DNA of 64,000 bases from Bradyrhizobium symbiodeficiens (GTDB taxonomy: Bacteria; Pseudomonadota; Alphaproteobacteria; Rhizobiales; Xanthobacteraceae): positions 1,056,501 to 1,120,500 of the forward strand of contig NZ_CP029427.2 of NCBI RefSeq assembly GCF_002266465.3, read 5' to 3'. The notes under the pieces were generated by a model, which saw only the letters and a program-made list of their open reading frames with translations, was not told the origin of the DNA and ran no database searches. Of this stretch, positions 18,989 through 26,679 are shown in pieces (position 1 is the stretch's first letter; every line of letters begins with the position of its first letter). Made by a program: the position numbers and the translations under genes.

Positions 18989-20134
18989 ATGACGTTCCTC
19001 AGCGTCGAGCAACCAGATGATCTCGTGTCCAGCACGCCGAAGATCGCGATCGATTTCGTGCGTGACTGGCGGCAGGCTGCGCCGCGGCTGAGCGCCGGGC
19101 ATCGCACCGCATTCCAGCATTGTCACTGGCTCGATGCGTGGTATCAGGCGTTTCACGATTTTGCACCGCTGATCGCGGTGATCTCGGACGCCGCCACCGG
19201 CAAGGACATCGCGCTGGTGCCGATGGTCAGCCATATCAGGCGCGGCATCCGCATCGTCGAATTCGCCGATCTCGGCGTCTCCGACAACAACGCGCCGATC
19301 CTGGCGCTCGATGCCGCGTTGGACACCCCGGCGATGGATGCGATCGGCGGGGCCCTGGTCGAGGCGTTGCGCGCCTTGCCGGACCGCTTCGACCTGCTGC
19401 GCCTCAGGAAGATGCCGGCCCAGGTCAGTGGCAAGCCGAATCCGCTGGTCGCGATGGGGCGGATCGGATCGTCATCGCTGAACGGCAATGTCGTGCTGAT
19501 GGGCGACGACTATGCCGACTATCAGGCCTCGATCAAGCGCATGCAGATGCCGCGCTGCTGGCGCGTCTTCGACCGGCATGAGGGCGCGCGGTTCGAGATC
19601 GCGGCGGACGTTGCGCGCGCGCATGAGCTGCTCGACGTCATGGATGTGCAGCAGCAGGCGCGTATGCGCCAGCTCGGCTCGCGGTTCGTCCTCAACGACG
19701 ACGCCCATGCCCGGTTTTACCGCGAGGTCGCCCGCCGGGGCGTCGCGGAAGGCTATGCCGTCGTCACGGCGCTCGTCTGCGACGAGGGGACCGTCGCCAC
19801 CGCGTTCGGCGTCAGATCCGGCGCAACCTATTACCTCCTCCGCATCAGCCACGGCGGCAATTCATGGTCGAGCTGCTCGCCGGGGCTGCTCGTCATCGAG
19901 CGCACGATGGCGGCGCTGCATGCCGGGGGCGTGCGCCGCTTCGACCTCAGCATCGGCAACCAGGACTACAAGCGTCGCTTCGGCGCCGAGAGGGTCCCGC
20001 TGACCGACGTCAGCGTCGCGCTGTCCTGGCGCGGCGCTCCCTTTGCGTGGCGCGACCATGCCGCGCAGGGCCTGCGCCGCCATCCAGCCGTCGCAGCTCT
20101 TGCGGCGCGAGTCCTGGGCAAGGGAATACGCTGA
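18989..20134 (+). CDS. CelD/BcsL-type GNAT acetyltransferase
   Basis: A 381-residue protein of the GNAT superfamily subgroup often found in rhizobial cellulose and EPS loci. The N-terminal half (TAFQHCHWLDAWYQAF, VPMVSHIRRGIRIVEFADLGVSDNNAPIL) is the usual CelD lobe. The C-terminal GNAT lobe includes VATAFGVRSGATYYLLRISH and the C-terminal IGNQDYKRRFGAERVPLTDV block. It likely acetylates or otherwise acylates a polysaccharide precursor. It follows the polymerase-like gene by about 120 bp on the same strand. Confidence 0.82.
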   Translation: MTFLSVEQPDDLVSSTPKIAIDFVRDWRQAAPRLSAGHRTAFQHCHWLDAWYQAFHDFAPLIAVISDAATGKDIALVPMVSHIRRGIRIVEFADLGVSDNNAPILALDAALDTPAMDAIGGALVEALRALPDRFDLLRLRKMPAQVSGKPNPLVAMGRIGSSSLNGNVVLMGDDYADYQASIKRMQMPRCWRVFDRHEGARFEIAADVARAHELLDVMDVQQQARMRQLGSRFVLNDDAHARFYREVARRGVAEGYAVVTALVCDEGTVATAFGVRSGATYYLLRISHGGNSWSSCSPGLLVIERTMAALHAGGVRRFDLSIGNQDYKRRFGAERVPLTDVSVALSWRGAPFAWRDHAAQGLRRHPAVAALAARVLGKGIR

Positions 20135-20194
20135 AGCGGCATTCCCGAACGGGAATGCCGCGTTTCCATCAGCCATGAAGCTCAGCCGTTCACG

Positions 20195-20794
20195 TCAGCC
20201 ATGGAGCTTCCTGGCGGTCTCCGCGATCTGGCGTCCCTGATAGCGCGCGCCGGCGAGTTCGTTGGCGCTGGGCTGGCGGCTGCCGTCGCCGCCGGTGATC
20301 GTGGTGGCGCCGTAGGGCGCGCCGCCAGTGACCTCGTCGAGCTTCATCTGGCCGGCGAAGCCGTAGTTCATGCCGACAACGACCATGCCGAAATGCAGCA
20401 GGTTTGTGATGATCGAGAACAGCGTCGTCTCCTGGCCGCCATGCTGGGTCGCGGTCGAGGTGAAGGCACCGCCGACCTTGCCGTGCAGCGCGCCCTTGGC
20501 CCAGAGCCCGCCGGCCTGGTCGAGGAAGTTCGCCATCTGCGAGGCCATACGGCCGAAGCGGGTGCCGGTGCCGACGATGATCGCGTCGTAATTGGCGAGA
20601 TCGTCGATCGCAGCGACAGGGGCGGCCTGATCGACCTTGTAATAGGAGGCCTTTGCGACCTCGGCCGGCACCAGCTCCGGCACGCGCTTGATGTCGACGG
20701 TGGCGCCGGCCTCGCGCGCGCCTTCGGCGACGGCGTTGGCCATCGCTTCGATGTGGCCGTAAGCGGAATAATAGAGGACGAGAACTTTGGTCAT
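20195..20794 (-). CDS. wrbA: NAD(P)H:quinone oxidoreductase, type IV (WrbA)
   Basis: A 199-residue flavodoxin-fold protein. The phosphate-binding loop is [19 protein letters not shown], followed by [22 protein letters not shown] and [27 protein letters not shown], all hallmark WrbA blocks. WrbA binds FMN as a tetramer and reduces quinones by two electrons, limiting redox cycling. It lies downstream of SDR and pirin genes on the same strand. A 90-bp palindrome separates it from pirin, so partial uncoupling of expression is possible. Confidence 0.96.
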   Translation of the reverse strand: MTKVLVLYYSAYGHIEAMANAVAEGAREAGATVDIKRVPELVPAEVAKASYYKVDQAAPVAAIDDLANYDAIIVGTGTRFGRMASQMANFLDQAGGLWAKGALHGKVGGAFTSTATQHGGQETTLFSIITNLLHFGMVVVGMNYGFAGQMKLDEVTGGAPYGATTITGGDGSRQPSANELAGARYQGRQIAETARKLHG

Positions 20795-20841
20795 GATGGG
20801 CTCCGTGTGTGGGTTGGATGCGTTGAGTTGTCTTGTTCGCT

Positions 20842-20931
20842 GTCATTGCCGGGCTTGACCCGGCAATCCATCAAGCTCGGAAAAGCTCCTTGCGAAGGCG
20901 ATGGATGCCCGGGTCAAGCCCGGGCATGACG
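20842..20931. repeat. Palindromic intergenic repeat, family B, copy 1
   Basis: Two GC-rich hairpins in tandem: GTCATTGCCGGGCTTGAC..CCGGCAATCCATC, then GATGGATGCCCGGGTCAAG..CCCGGGCATGAC. The second half is a variant inverted copy of the first. The same element recurs between groES and groEL (48609-48684). It sits in the gap between pirin and wrbA within a same-strand gene series. Confidence 0.85.
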
Positions 20932-20950
20932 GGTTGTGTGTGGGGCGCGC

Positions 20951-21649
20951 TTACGCAGCGTCGACGAGCACGAGCTCCGTATCTTCCAGCGCGGTGATCT
21001 TCAGCCGATCCTCGTCGCGAATTGCGGCGCCGTCACGGGCGTTGACGCGCACGCCGTTGATCTCGACTGCGCCTGCCGCAGGCACCAGGTAGAGATGCCG
21101 GGACTTCTGCGGCGCGTACTCCGCGCTCTCGCCGGCCTTCAGCGTGGTGGCGAGCACCCGCGCATCGGCGCGGATCGGAAGCGCGTCCGTGTCACCTTCG
21201 ATCCCGCTCGCGATGGTGACGAGCTTGCCGGAGCGATCGGCCTTCGGAAACGGCTTCGAGCCCCAGGTCGGCTGTCCCCCGCGCAGCGTTGGCTCGATCC
21301 AGATCTGAAAGATCCGGGTGTTGCTCGGCTCCAGATTGTACTCGGAGTGGCGAATGCCGCTGCCGGCGCTCATCACCTGCACGTCGCCCGCTTCGGTACG
21401 ACCCTGATTGCCGAGGCTGTCCTGATGGGTGATCGCGCCCTCGCGCACATAGGTGATGATCTCCATGTTGGCGTGGGGATGGGCGGGAAAGCCGGTGTTC
21501 GGTGCGATCTCATCGTCGTTCCACACCCGCAAGGCGCCGTGACCCATGTTGTCGGGGTCATAATGGCTGGCGAAGGAGAAGTGGTGCTTGGCCTTGAGCC
21601 AGCCGTGATCGGCGCCGCCGAGCTTGTCGAAAGGTCTGAGTTCAATCAT
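20951..21649 (-). CDS. Pirin family protein (YhhW-type bicupin)
   Basis: A 232-residue pirin. The N-terminal cupin holds SFASHYDPDNMGHGALRVWNDDEIAPNTGFPAHPHANMEIITYVREGAITHQD, with the metal ligands expected in HPHANME and the later THQDS and E residues. GSGIRHSEYN follows, then a C-terminal cupin. Pirins of this type act as metal-dependent oxygenases (quercetinase-like) or redox sensors. The gene lies 29 bp downstream of the SDR gene and is probably in the same transcript. Together with WrbA this looks like a quinone or electrophile stress operon. Confidence 0.93.
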   Translation of the reverse strand: MIELRPFDKLGGADHGWLKAKHHFSFASHYDPDNMGHGALRVWNDDEIAPNTGFPAHPHANMEIITYVREGAITHQDSLGNQGRTEAGDVQVMSAGSGIRHSEYNLEPSNTRIFQIWIEPTLRGGQPTWGSKPFPKADRSGKLVTIASGIEGDTDALPIRADARVLATTLKAGESAEYAPQKSRHLYLVPAAGAVEINGVRVNARDGAAIRDEDRLKITALEDTELVLVDAA

Positions 21650-21678
21650 TTGCGTGGTCCTTGTTTGATTTTGACGTC

Positions 21679-22431
21679 TCAGGCGCCGAAGCCGCCATCG
21701 ACGTTGAGAACGGTACCGGTGACGAAGGAGGCGTCCGGGCTCGCGAGGAACACGATGCCGGCTGCGACTTCCTCGGGACGGCCGAAGCGCTGCAGCGCGT
21801 GCTGCTTGCGCTGGGCTTCCGCGAAGTCGCGGTCGTCGTCCGGGTTCATGTCAGTGTTGATCGAGCCGGGCTGCACGACGTTGACGGTGATGCCGCGCGG
21901 GCCGAGATCGCGCGCCGCGCCCTTGGTGTAGCCGACGACGGCCGCCTTGGTCGCGACGTAGTCGGCAAGACCCGGGAACGAGGCGCGGTCGGCCAGCATC
22001 GAGCCGACGGTGACGATGCGGCCGCCTTCACCCATCAACTGCGAAGCGGCGCGGATCGCGGCGATGACGCCGTGGACATTGACCTGGTCCTGACGCTCCA
22101 GCGCGCCAGTGTCGGCATTGGCATCGTCGGCAGCGCCACCAGCGGCGACGCCGGCGTTGTTGACGAGGATGTCGAGATGGCCGAATTCCTTGGCGACATC
22201 GTTGACGAGCTTGGTGACGTCCTTGGCAGAGGCCTGGTCGGCCTTGAAGGCGCGGGCCTTGACGCCCCGGGCCTTCAACTCGGCGACGACGGCCTCCGCC
22301 TTGTCGGGCGAGGCGACATAGCTGATGGCGACATCAGCGCCTTCATCGGCGAGGGCGCGGGCAGAGGCCGCGCCGATGCCGCGCGAGCCGCCGGTGACGA
22401 GGGCAACCTTGCCTGAGAGCTTCTTGGTCAT
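21679..22431 (-). CDS. SDR family oxidoreductase
   Basis: A 250-residue classical SDR. The start is the ATG at 22431 with GGAGAAA upstream; longer frames upstream are non-conserved. The cofactor motif GGSRGIGAAS sits near residues 14-23, NNAGVA follows, and the catalytic triad region is VTVGSM..YVATKAA (Y-x3-K). Specific substrate is unknown; related SDRs reduce carbonyls with NADPH. It heads the SDR-pirin-wrbA series and is divergent from a LysR regulator with a dyad in between, so LysR control is likely. Confidence 0.94.
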   Translation of the reverse strand: MTKKLSGKVALVTGGSRGIGAASARALADEGADVAISYVASPDKAEAVVAELKARGVKARAFKADQASAKDVTKLVNDVAKEFGHLDILVNNAGVAAGGAADDANADTGALERQDQVNVHGVIAAIRAASQLMGEGGRIVTVGSMLADRASFPGLADYVATKAAVVGYTKGAARDLGPRGITVNVVQPGSINTDMNPDDDRDFAEAQRKQHALQRFGRPEEVAAGIVFLASPDASFVTGTVLNVDGGFGA

Positions 22432-22466
22432 TGGATTTCTCCAGTCCGTGGGTTTGTGATTGACCC

Positions 22467-22494
22467 TTGGATAAGCCTCCGCCTGTGGTATAGA
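22467..22494 (+). promoter_or_regulatory. Candidate sigma-70-like promoter of the LysR gene
   Basis: TTGGAT (22467-22472), 16-bp spacer, TATAGA (22489-22494). It points to a transcription start near 22501, about 50 nt before the LysR ATG. Inferred from consensus only. Confidence 0.4.
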
Positions 22495-22507
22495 AATAGA
22501 AACTGTT

Positions 22508-22522
22508 GAAACGCATTGTTTC
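22508..22522. promoter_or_regulatory. Dyad GAAAC-N5-GTTTC, candidate operator
   Basis: A perfect 5-bp inverted repeat in the divergent gap between SDR and LysR genes, just downstream of the candidate LysR promoter. A half-site-like GAAAC also occurs at about 22498-22503. The position would suit autorepression by LysR. Confidence 0.4.
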
Positions 22523-22549
22523 CATAAATACCCCTGCGGATGGGCTGTC

Positions 22550-23485
22550 ATGGCAAAACTCCCCGATTTCGAGGCGCTCGCGATCTTCGCGAAAGTCGTG
22601 GAATTACGGTCCTTTGCGGGGGCCGCGAGCGAGCTGGCGATGTCCAAGGCGACGGTGTCCAAGGCCGTCACGCGGCTGGAGGAGCGACTCGGCGCGCGGC
22701 TGTTCAACCGCACCTCCCGCCGGCTTGCGCTGACCGACGCCGGGCACAAGCTCGCCGAGCGCGCGACGCGCCTTTTGACCGACGGCGAAGCGGCGGAGAA
22801 CGAGGCGCTGGCGCAATCGGTGGCGCCACGCGGCTTGGTGCGGCTCGCGGTGCCCATGACGTTCGGGATCAAGGCGGTGGCGCCGCTGTTGCCGGAGTTC
22901 TTCGAGGCCTATCCGGAAGTCTCGGTCGATCTGCATTTGAGCGATGCGACCATCGACCTGATCGGCGAGGGCTTTGACATGGCGGTGCGGATCGCGCGGC
23001 TGCCGGATTCCTCGCTGATCGCCCGCCGGCTCTTCACCATGCCGCGCTTCACGGTAGCGGCGCCGTCCTATTTGAAGAAGCACGGACGGCCGACGCACCC
23101 GATGCATCTGGCCGAGCACAAATGCTTCAGCTACGCCTATCTCTCGACGCCCAATGTCTGGCACTACACCAATTCGGCCGGCGAGCAGGCCAGCGTGCGC
23201 CCGGGCGGACAGCTCCGCGTCAACAACGGCGAAGCCGTGATGCCGGCGCTGATCGCCGGCCTCGGCATTGCTGAGCTTCCGGAGTTCATCGTCGGCGAGG
23301 CCATCTCCTCGGGAGAGGTCGAAGTGATCCTGAAGGACTGGAAACAGGCCGAAGGCGCGGTGCACCTGGTGACGCCCCCCGGCGGCCCGCGTCCCGCCCG
23401 CGTCGAAGCGCTCGGCGATTTCCTCGCGGCGAAGTTACCGGGCACCTGCAAGCGGCGGCCGAAGAAGAGCGCGAAAGTAGTTTGA
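22550..23485 (+). CDS. LysR family transcriptional regulator
   Basis: A 311-residue LTTR. Residues about 5-65 form the winged HTH (FEALAIFAKVVELRSFAGAASELAMSKATVSKAVTRLEERLGARLFNRTSRRLALTDAG). Residues about 90-295 form the periplasmic-binding-like effector domain, with the typical VRLAVPMTFG opening. It has a basic C-terminal tail (KRRPKKSAK). It is divergent from the SDR-pirin-WrbA operon and probably controls it. This subgroup often responds to electrophiles or quinones, but the inducer is not evident. Confidence 0.95.
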   Translation: MAKLPDFEALAIFAKVVELRSFAGAASELAMSKATVSKAVTRLEERLGARLFNRTSRRLALTDAGHKLAERATRLLTDGEAAENEALAQSVAPRGLVRLAVPMTFGIKAVAPLLPEFFEAYPEVSVDLHLSDATIDLIGEGFDMAVRIARLPDSSLIARRLFTMPRFTVAAPSYLKKHGRPTHPMHLAEHKCFSYAYLSTPNVWHYTNSAGEQASVRPGGQLRVNNGEAVMPALIAGLGIAELPEFIVGEAISSGEVEVILKDWKQAEGAVHLVTPPGGPRPARVEALGDFLAAKLPGTCKRRPKKSAKVV

Positions 23486-23490
23486 CTCTT

Positions 23491-23520
23491 GTAGGGTGGG
23501 CAAAGCGAAGCGTGCCCACC
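23491..23520. repeat. REP-like half upstream of RAYT gene
   Basis: A 30-bp single half of the RAYT-associated palindrome, with inner arms GGTGGGCA and TGCCCACC forming a short hairpin. It lies between the LysR stop codon and the transposase start. Confidence 0.8.
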
Positions 23521-23542
23521 AATATGCGCGAAGAGGGCGCAA

Positions 23543-24064
23543 GTGCCTCAATATCGCCGAGCTCAAGGCAACATGTTCTTCTTCACCGTCGTGCTCGCCG
23601 ATCGGTCAAACACGCTGTTGGTAGACCAGATTGATCGTCTGCGACAAATCTACCGAGCGGTCCTGCAGCGTCGACCGTTCGAGACAATCGCGATCTGCGT
23701 TCTGCCTGATCATCTGCACGCGATCTGGGCGCTGCCGGAAGATGATTCCGACTTTTCGTCGCGATGGAGTTTGATCAAGGGAGGTTTTTCGAGAGGGTTG
23801 GAAGCGCAGTCGCGCTCAACAAGCAAATTGAAGAAGCGCGAGAAGGGCATTTGGCAACGCCGCTATTGGGAGCATGCAATTCGCAATGACGCGGATTTGG
23901 AGCGTCATGTGAATTACATTCATTTCAACCCGGTGAAGCACGGGCTCGTCACACGTGTGCGCGATTGGCCTCACAGCAGCTTCCATCGCTACGTCGAGCA
24001 AGGATTGCTTCCCTTAGATTGGGGAGGGGACATGCGGGACGTTTCGGGGAAATTCGGCGAGTGA
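23543..24064 (+). CDS. REP-associated tyrosine transposase (RAYT, Y1_Tnp)
   Basis: A 173-residue HUH-type Y1 transposase starting at GTG 23543 after an AGAGGG site. The HUH motif is LPDHLHAIW (H57, H59), and the catalytic Tyr is probably Y125 in HVNYIHFNPVKHGLV, a signature of TnpA_REP proteins. RAYTs cut and move single-stranded REP palindromes and are usually single-copy, domesticated genes. The protein looks full length with no disrupted motif. Flanking REP halves support function on the dispersed palindromes in this genome. Confidence 0.93.
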   Translation: MPQYRRAQGNMFFFTVVLADRSNTLLVDQIDRLRQIYRAVLQRRPFETIAICVLPDHLHAIWALPEDDSDFSSRWSLIKGGFSRGLEAQSRSTSKLKKREKGIWQRRYWEHAIRNDADLERHVNYIHFNPVKHGLVTRVRDWPHSSFHRYVEQGLLPLDWGGDMRDVSGKFGE

Positions 24065-24065
24065 T

Positions 24066-24101
24066 GGTGGGCACGGCGCGTTGCGCCTTTGCCCACCCTA
24101 C
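24066..24101. repeat. REP-like half downstream of RAYT gene
   Basis: The complementary half of the RAYT-associated palindrome (GGTGGGCACGG..CCTTTGCCCACCCTAC), 1 bp after the transposase stop codon. A further degraded fragment ending GCGTGCCCACC is seen near 24188-24198. Confidence 0.8.
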
Positions 24102-24204
24102 GAGATCTCGCTCGTCGATCGTCCGCGCAATTCCCGAAGGGCGGGCAAAGCGACTTGTCCGTCATAGCTCGAAGAGCGACGGCGGAAGCGTGCCCACCAC
24201 GAGA

Positions 24205-24462
24205 CTACGACACCTTCACGCCGTCTCTTGCAACAATACGCAAGTTCGGTTTTAGCGTCTCTTCCAACTGCGATTTCAATTCGTGCACACGCGGATCGGT
24301 GGAGCGCGCCGCGCACACCGCGTATTGATGCACCGATTGCGCCAATGCGTTGCGTGCTTCCGGGGTTCGCGTCAATTCGGGCTTTGACAGCCGCAGGACG
24401 ATCGCTGCGAGATTCACCAGCATCTCGTCGAGGGCTACGTCGATGGTCGCAAGCTTTCCCAT
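24205..24462 (-). CDS. Small conserved-looking hypothetical protein
   Basis: 85 residues from ATG 24462, with AGGGAG upstream. It has no signal peptide or membrane helix and is predicted mostly helical (MGKLATIDVALDEMLVNLAA at the start). Charged and hydrophobic residues alternate as in a small helical bundle. I do not recognise a family. It stands alone between the RAYT module and a short Tat-leader gene. Codon usage looks native. Confidence 0.6.
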   Translation of the reverse strand: MGKLATIDVALDEMLVNLAAIVLRLSKPELTRTPEARNALAQSVHQYAVCAARSTDPRVHELKSQLEETLKPNLRIVARDGVKVS

Positions 24463-24625
24463 GGCACACTCCCTGACGAGCGGATCTGGGAAGGCAACGG
24501 TGGCTTTGGTGCGGCGTTCCGGGCTGCGGGCCAAACATGGATAATGTTTCGTTAACGCCTTGTTCTTGCCGATCGTCACGCCAGGCTGGTGCCGAACCAA
24601 GAAAAAATCGGGGGAGGGACCTGCC

Positions 24626-24769
24626 ATGGATCGACGCGATGTCCTGCGCGCCGCTGCTGCATTGCCGTTGCTGCGCGCTGCGTTACCAGGTCCGGGCTTC
24701 GCGAAATTCGTCGCGACCGACAGCAGGCGGCTGATTGCGGCGGTGAAGAAGATCGGCAAGGTGGAGTAG
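24626..24769 (+). CDS. Short protein with Tat-like leader (47 residues)
   Basis: ATG 24626 follows a strong GGGGGAGGGA site. The N-terminus [20 protein letters not shown] is a twin-arginine-like signal followed by a short basic tail and a stop codon. The length is only 47 residues, so it is either a tiny exported peptide or the surviving leader of a decayed Tat substrate. No continuation was found in the other frames downstream. Confidence 0.45.
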   Translation: MDRRDVLRAAAALPLLRAALPGPGFAKFVATDSRRLIAAVKKIGKVE

Positions 24770-24878
24770 GTTCCAGACCCCTTTTTCACATTTTGTTGTT
24801 GGTCCAGAACCGGCTCCCGCCTCATTGACTGATGAGAATCCCAGGAAATCGAAGATGGGAATCGAGAAGGATCGGGAC

Positions 24879-25241
24879 ATGCGAACAGAGCGAATTGCGC
24901 TGGGCGTCGTGCTCGCGATCGGCGGCATGGTGGCGCCGGGCGCAGCATTCGCCGAAGAATATCGCGGGACCATGGAACAGCAGATGGCCTGCACGCCGGA
25001 CGTCTGGCGTCTGTGCAGCGATCAGATTCCGGACGTCGGCCGGATCACCGCCTGCCTGCGGCAGAATACGCCGCAGCTATCGAGCGGCTGCCGCGCCGTG
25101 TTCCAGTCCAACAACCAGATGCCGCCGCAGCAGCAGGTGCCACGCAATCGAGCCGCAACGCTGCCGCGCTATGACGATGCGTTGCCGCCACCTCCGCAGG
25201 CGCAACCGCGTCCCTATGACGATGACAACGACAACGATTAA
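24879..25241 (+). CDS. Secreted cysteine-rich-repeat protein
   Basis: About 120 residues from ATG 24879 (ATG 24855 is an alternative). A signal peptide (MRTERIALGVVLAIGGMVAP..AFA) is followed by a single Cys-rich repeat: ACTPDVWRLCSDQIPDVGRI then TACLRQNTPQLSSGCRAVF, with four Cys in a C-x8-C-x12-C-x11-C pattern. The tail is Pro/Gln-rich and ends in an acidic Asp/Asn run. It is presumably periplasmic with two disulfides. Function is unknown; many short paralogues of this kind occur in Bradyrhizobium, from memory. Confidence 0.75.
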   Translation: MRTERIALGVVLAIGGMVAPGAAFAEEYRGTMEQQMACTPDVWRLCSDQIPDVGRITACLRQNTPQLSSGCRAVFQSNNQMPPQQQVPRNRAATLPRYDDALPPPPQAQPRPYDDDNDND

Positions 25242-25309
25242 GCTCTGACGAGCGCTTGATCCGGAAATTTGCGCAGCGCCGGGTGCGACGATGCTGGCGT
25301 GCGCCTCGT

Positions 25310-26140
25310 TCAGCGCTCCGTCCTGCTGTTCGATTCAGGTCGATGTCCGAGCGCCATCCGCAGGACGACACCGAACAGAATGGCTGCGACCGGCCAATGG
25401 AACCAGATCTTACTGCCGGTGAAAAGATTGATCAGAATCAGGAAGGCCGACACCGTGAGGGCCGCGGCAAGCGGGCGGGGCAGCTTTGCGAGCCAATCCG
25501 AGACGATGTTCGGCGCCGACGACGGCTCGCGCCTGTCGTCCATCCGCGAAGCGCGCGGGCGCTCTGCACTCGCCTCGATCGGGAAGCCTCCCGGCACAGC
25601 GGTCTGGCCGCCCAGGGTCAGCCGATAACTGGTCAGGGGGGCAATATTCTTCATCGGACGCTGGCCGAGGCAGTCGAAGCCAACGGACAGTTTGTTGTGC
25701 ACCTGATCGTAGACGGAGCTCGAGATCACGACGCCGCCGGGCTCGGCGAGCTCTTGCAGCCGCGATGCGATATTGACCCCGTCGCCATAGATGTCGGTGC
25801 CGTCCACCATGACGTCGCCGAGGTTGATGCCGATGCGAAACTGCATCGGGCTCGCCTGCGGCGCGTCCGCAGCGTGACTTGCGATTTCCTGCTGGATCTC
25901 GACCGCGCATTGCACGGCCTCGACGACGCTGGCGAACTCGGCGATGACGGCATCGCCCCAGGTATTGACGATGCGGCCGTCATGGCGCTCGACCAATCGC
26001 GCGATGGCCGTGCGGTAGCGGCGGAGCGTCTCCAGCGTTCCTGTCTCGTCCGCTTCCATCAGACGCGAATAGCCGTACACGTCGGCGCACAGCACGGTAG
26101 TCAGTCGTCGTTTCACCTTGTCGTCGGTCATCGGCGCCAT
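25310..26140 (-). CDS. Class III adenylate/guanylate cyclase with C-terminal two-helix anchor
   Basis: About 276 residues from ATG 26140, which has GGGAGG upstream. The cyclase homology domain spans about 10-180: TTVLCADVYGYSRLME (first metal Asp), GRIVNTWGDAVIAEF (second Asp) and DIYGDGVNIASRLQ (Asn/Arg transition-state residues). A linker leads to two hydrophobic segments near 225-243 and 247-265 that should tether it to the membrane by the C-terminus. It likely makes cAMP. It follows the YbaK and HAD genes on the same strand. Confidence 0.9.
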   Translation of the reverse strand: MAPMTDDKVKRRLTTVLCADVYGYSRLMEADETGTLETLRRYRTAIARLVERHDGRIVNTWGDAVIAEFASVVEAVQCAVEIQQEIASHAADAPQASPMQFRIGINLGDVMVDGTDIYGDGVNIASRLQELAEPGGVVISSSVYDQVHNKLSVGFDCLGQRPMKNIAPLTSYRLTLGGQTAVPGGFPIEASAERPRASRMDDRREPSSAPNIVSDWLAKLPRPLAAALTVSAFLILINLFTGSKIWFHWPVAAILFGVVLRMALGHRPESNSRTER

Positions 26141-26190
26141 GCTAGCCTCCCTGACCGGCAAATGCACCAGAGATCGTATCCGGTGCCGCC

Positions 26191-26658
26191 TTACGGCCTG
26201 ACCTCGCAGACATCGACCCAATCGGCGCCGGTCAGTTCGGCCATCCGGTCCGGCGTGATGCGCACCGCGCCGTGGGTCGAGCCCGCGGCCGGGACCACCA
26301 CGTCGAACGCTTTCAGCGAGACGTCGCAATAGACCGGCAGCGGCGACTTCAGGCCGAACGGGCAGACGCCGCCGACCTCGTGTCCGGTGATGTCGGCGAC
26401 CTCTTCCAGTCCCAGCATCTTCGGCTTGCCGCCGAACTGCGCCTTGACCTTCTTGTTGTCCATCCGCGAGGTGCCGGCGGCGACGATCAGGATCACGCGT
26501 TCGCCGACGCGCAAGCTCAGCGTCTTGGCGATCATTCCGGGCTCGACGCCATAGGCTTCGGCGGCCAGCGGCACTGTGGCCGAACTGACCTCGGATTCGA
26601 TGACGGAGATGTCGGGGGCTTTCTCGGCGAAAAAGGCGCGAACGGATTCCAGGCTCAT
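26191..26658 (-). CDS. YbaK/EbsC-type aminoacyl-tRNA deacylase
   Basis: 155 residues, a single YbaK/ProX-like domain. Visible features are AEAYGVEPGMIAKTLSLRVGERVILIVAAGTSRMDNKKV (the conserved K in the KTL motif) and GHEVGGVCPFGLKSPLPVYCDVSL, the signature G-x-PFG block. Members hydrolyse mischarged Cys- or Ala-tRNAPro in trans. It lies 21 bp downstream of the HAD gene and 50 bp upstream of the cyclase gene, all on the minus strand. Confidence 0.92.
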   Translation of the reverse strand: MSLESVRAFFAEKAPDISVIESEVSSATVPLAAEAYGVEPGMIAKTLSLRVGERVILIVAAGTSRMDNKKVKAQFGGKPKMLGLEEVADITGHEVGGVCPFGLKSPLPVYCDVSLKAFDVVVPAAGSTHGAVRITPDRMAELTGADWVDVCEVRP

Positions 26659-26679
26659 TCAGGTCGGCTCATCGAGGAC

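Larger units (their letters stand above)
23491..24101 (+). mobile_element. RAYT module: transposase gene bracketed by REP-like halves
   Basis: The RAYT gene is flanked upstream by GTAGGGTGGGCAAAG..GTGCCCACC (23491-23520) and downstream by its inverted counterpart GGTGGGCAC..CCCACCCTAC (24066-24101). These are the same palindrome halves seen paired at 664-756 and 61984-62077. This is the classic REPtron layout, in which the transposase acts on REP sequences carrying the same sequence as its own borders. No target duplication is evident. Confidence 0.8.

Noticed and set aside
8474..20134. EPS region as a horizontally acquired island
   Set aside because: No integrase, tRNA junction or clear compositional break; codon use looks like the flanks.
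21679..22872. Longer start for the SDR gene (up to 22872)
   Set aside because: The extra residues run through the LysR gene on the opposite strand; ATG 22431 has a proper ribosome site and matches SDR N-termini.
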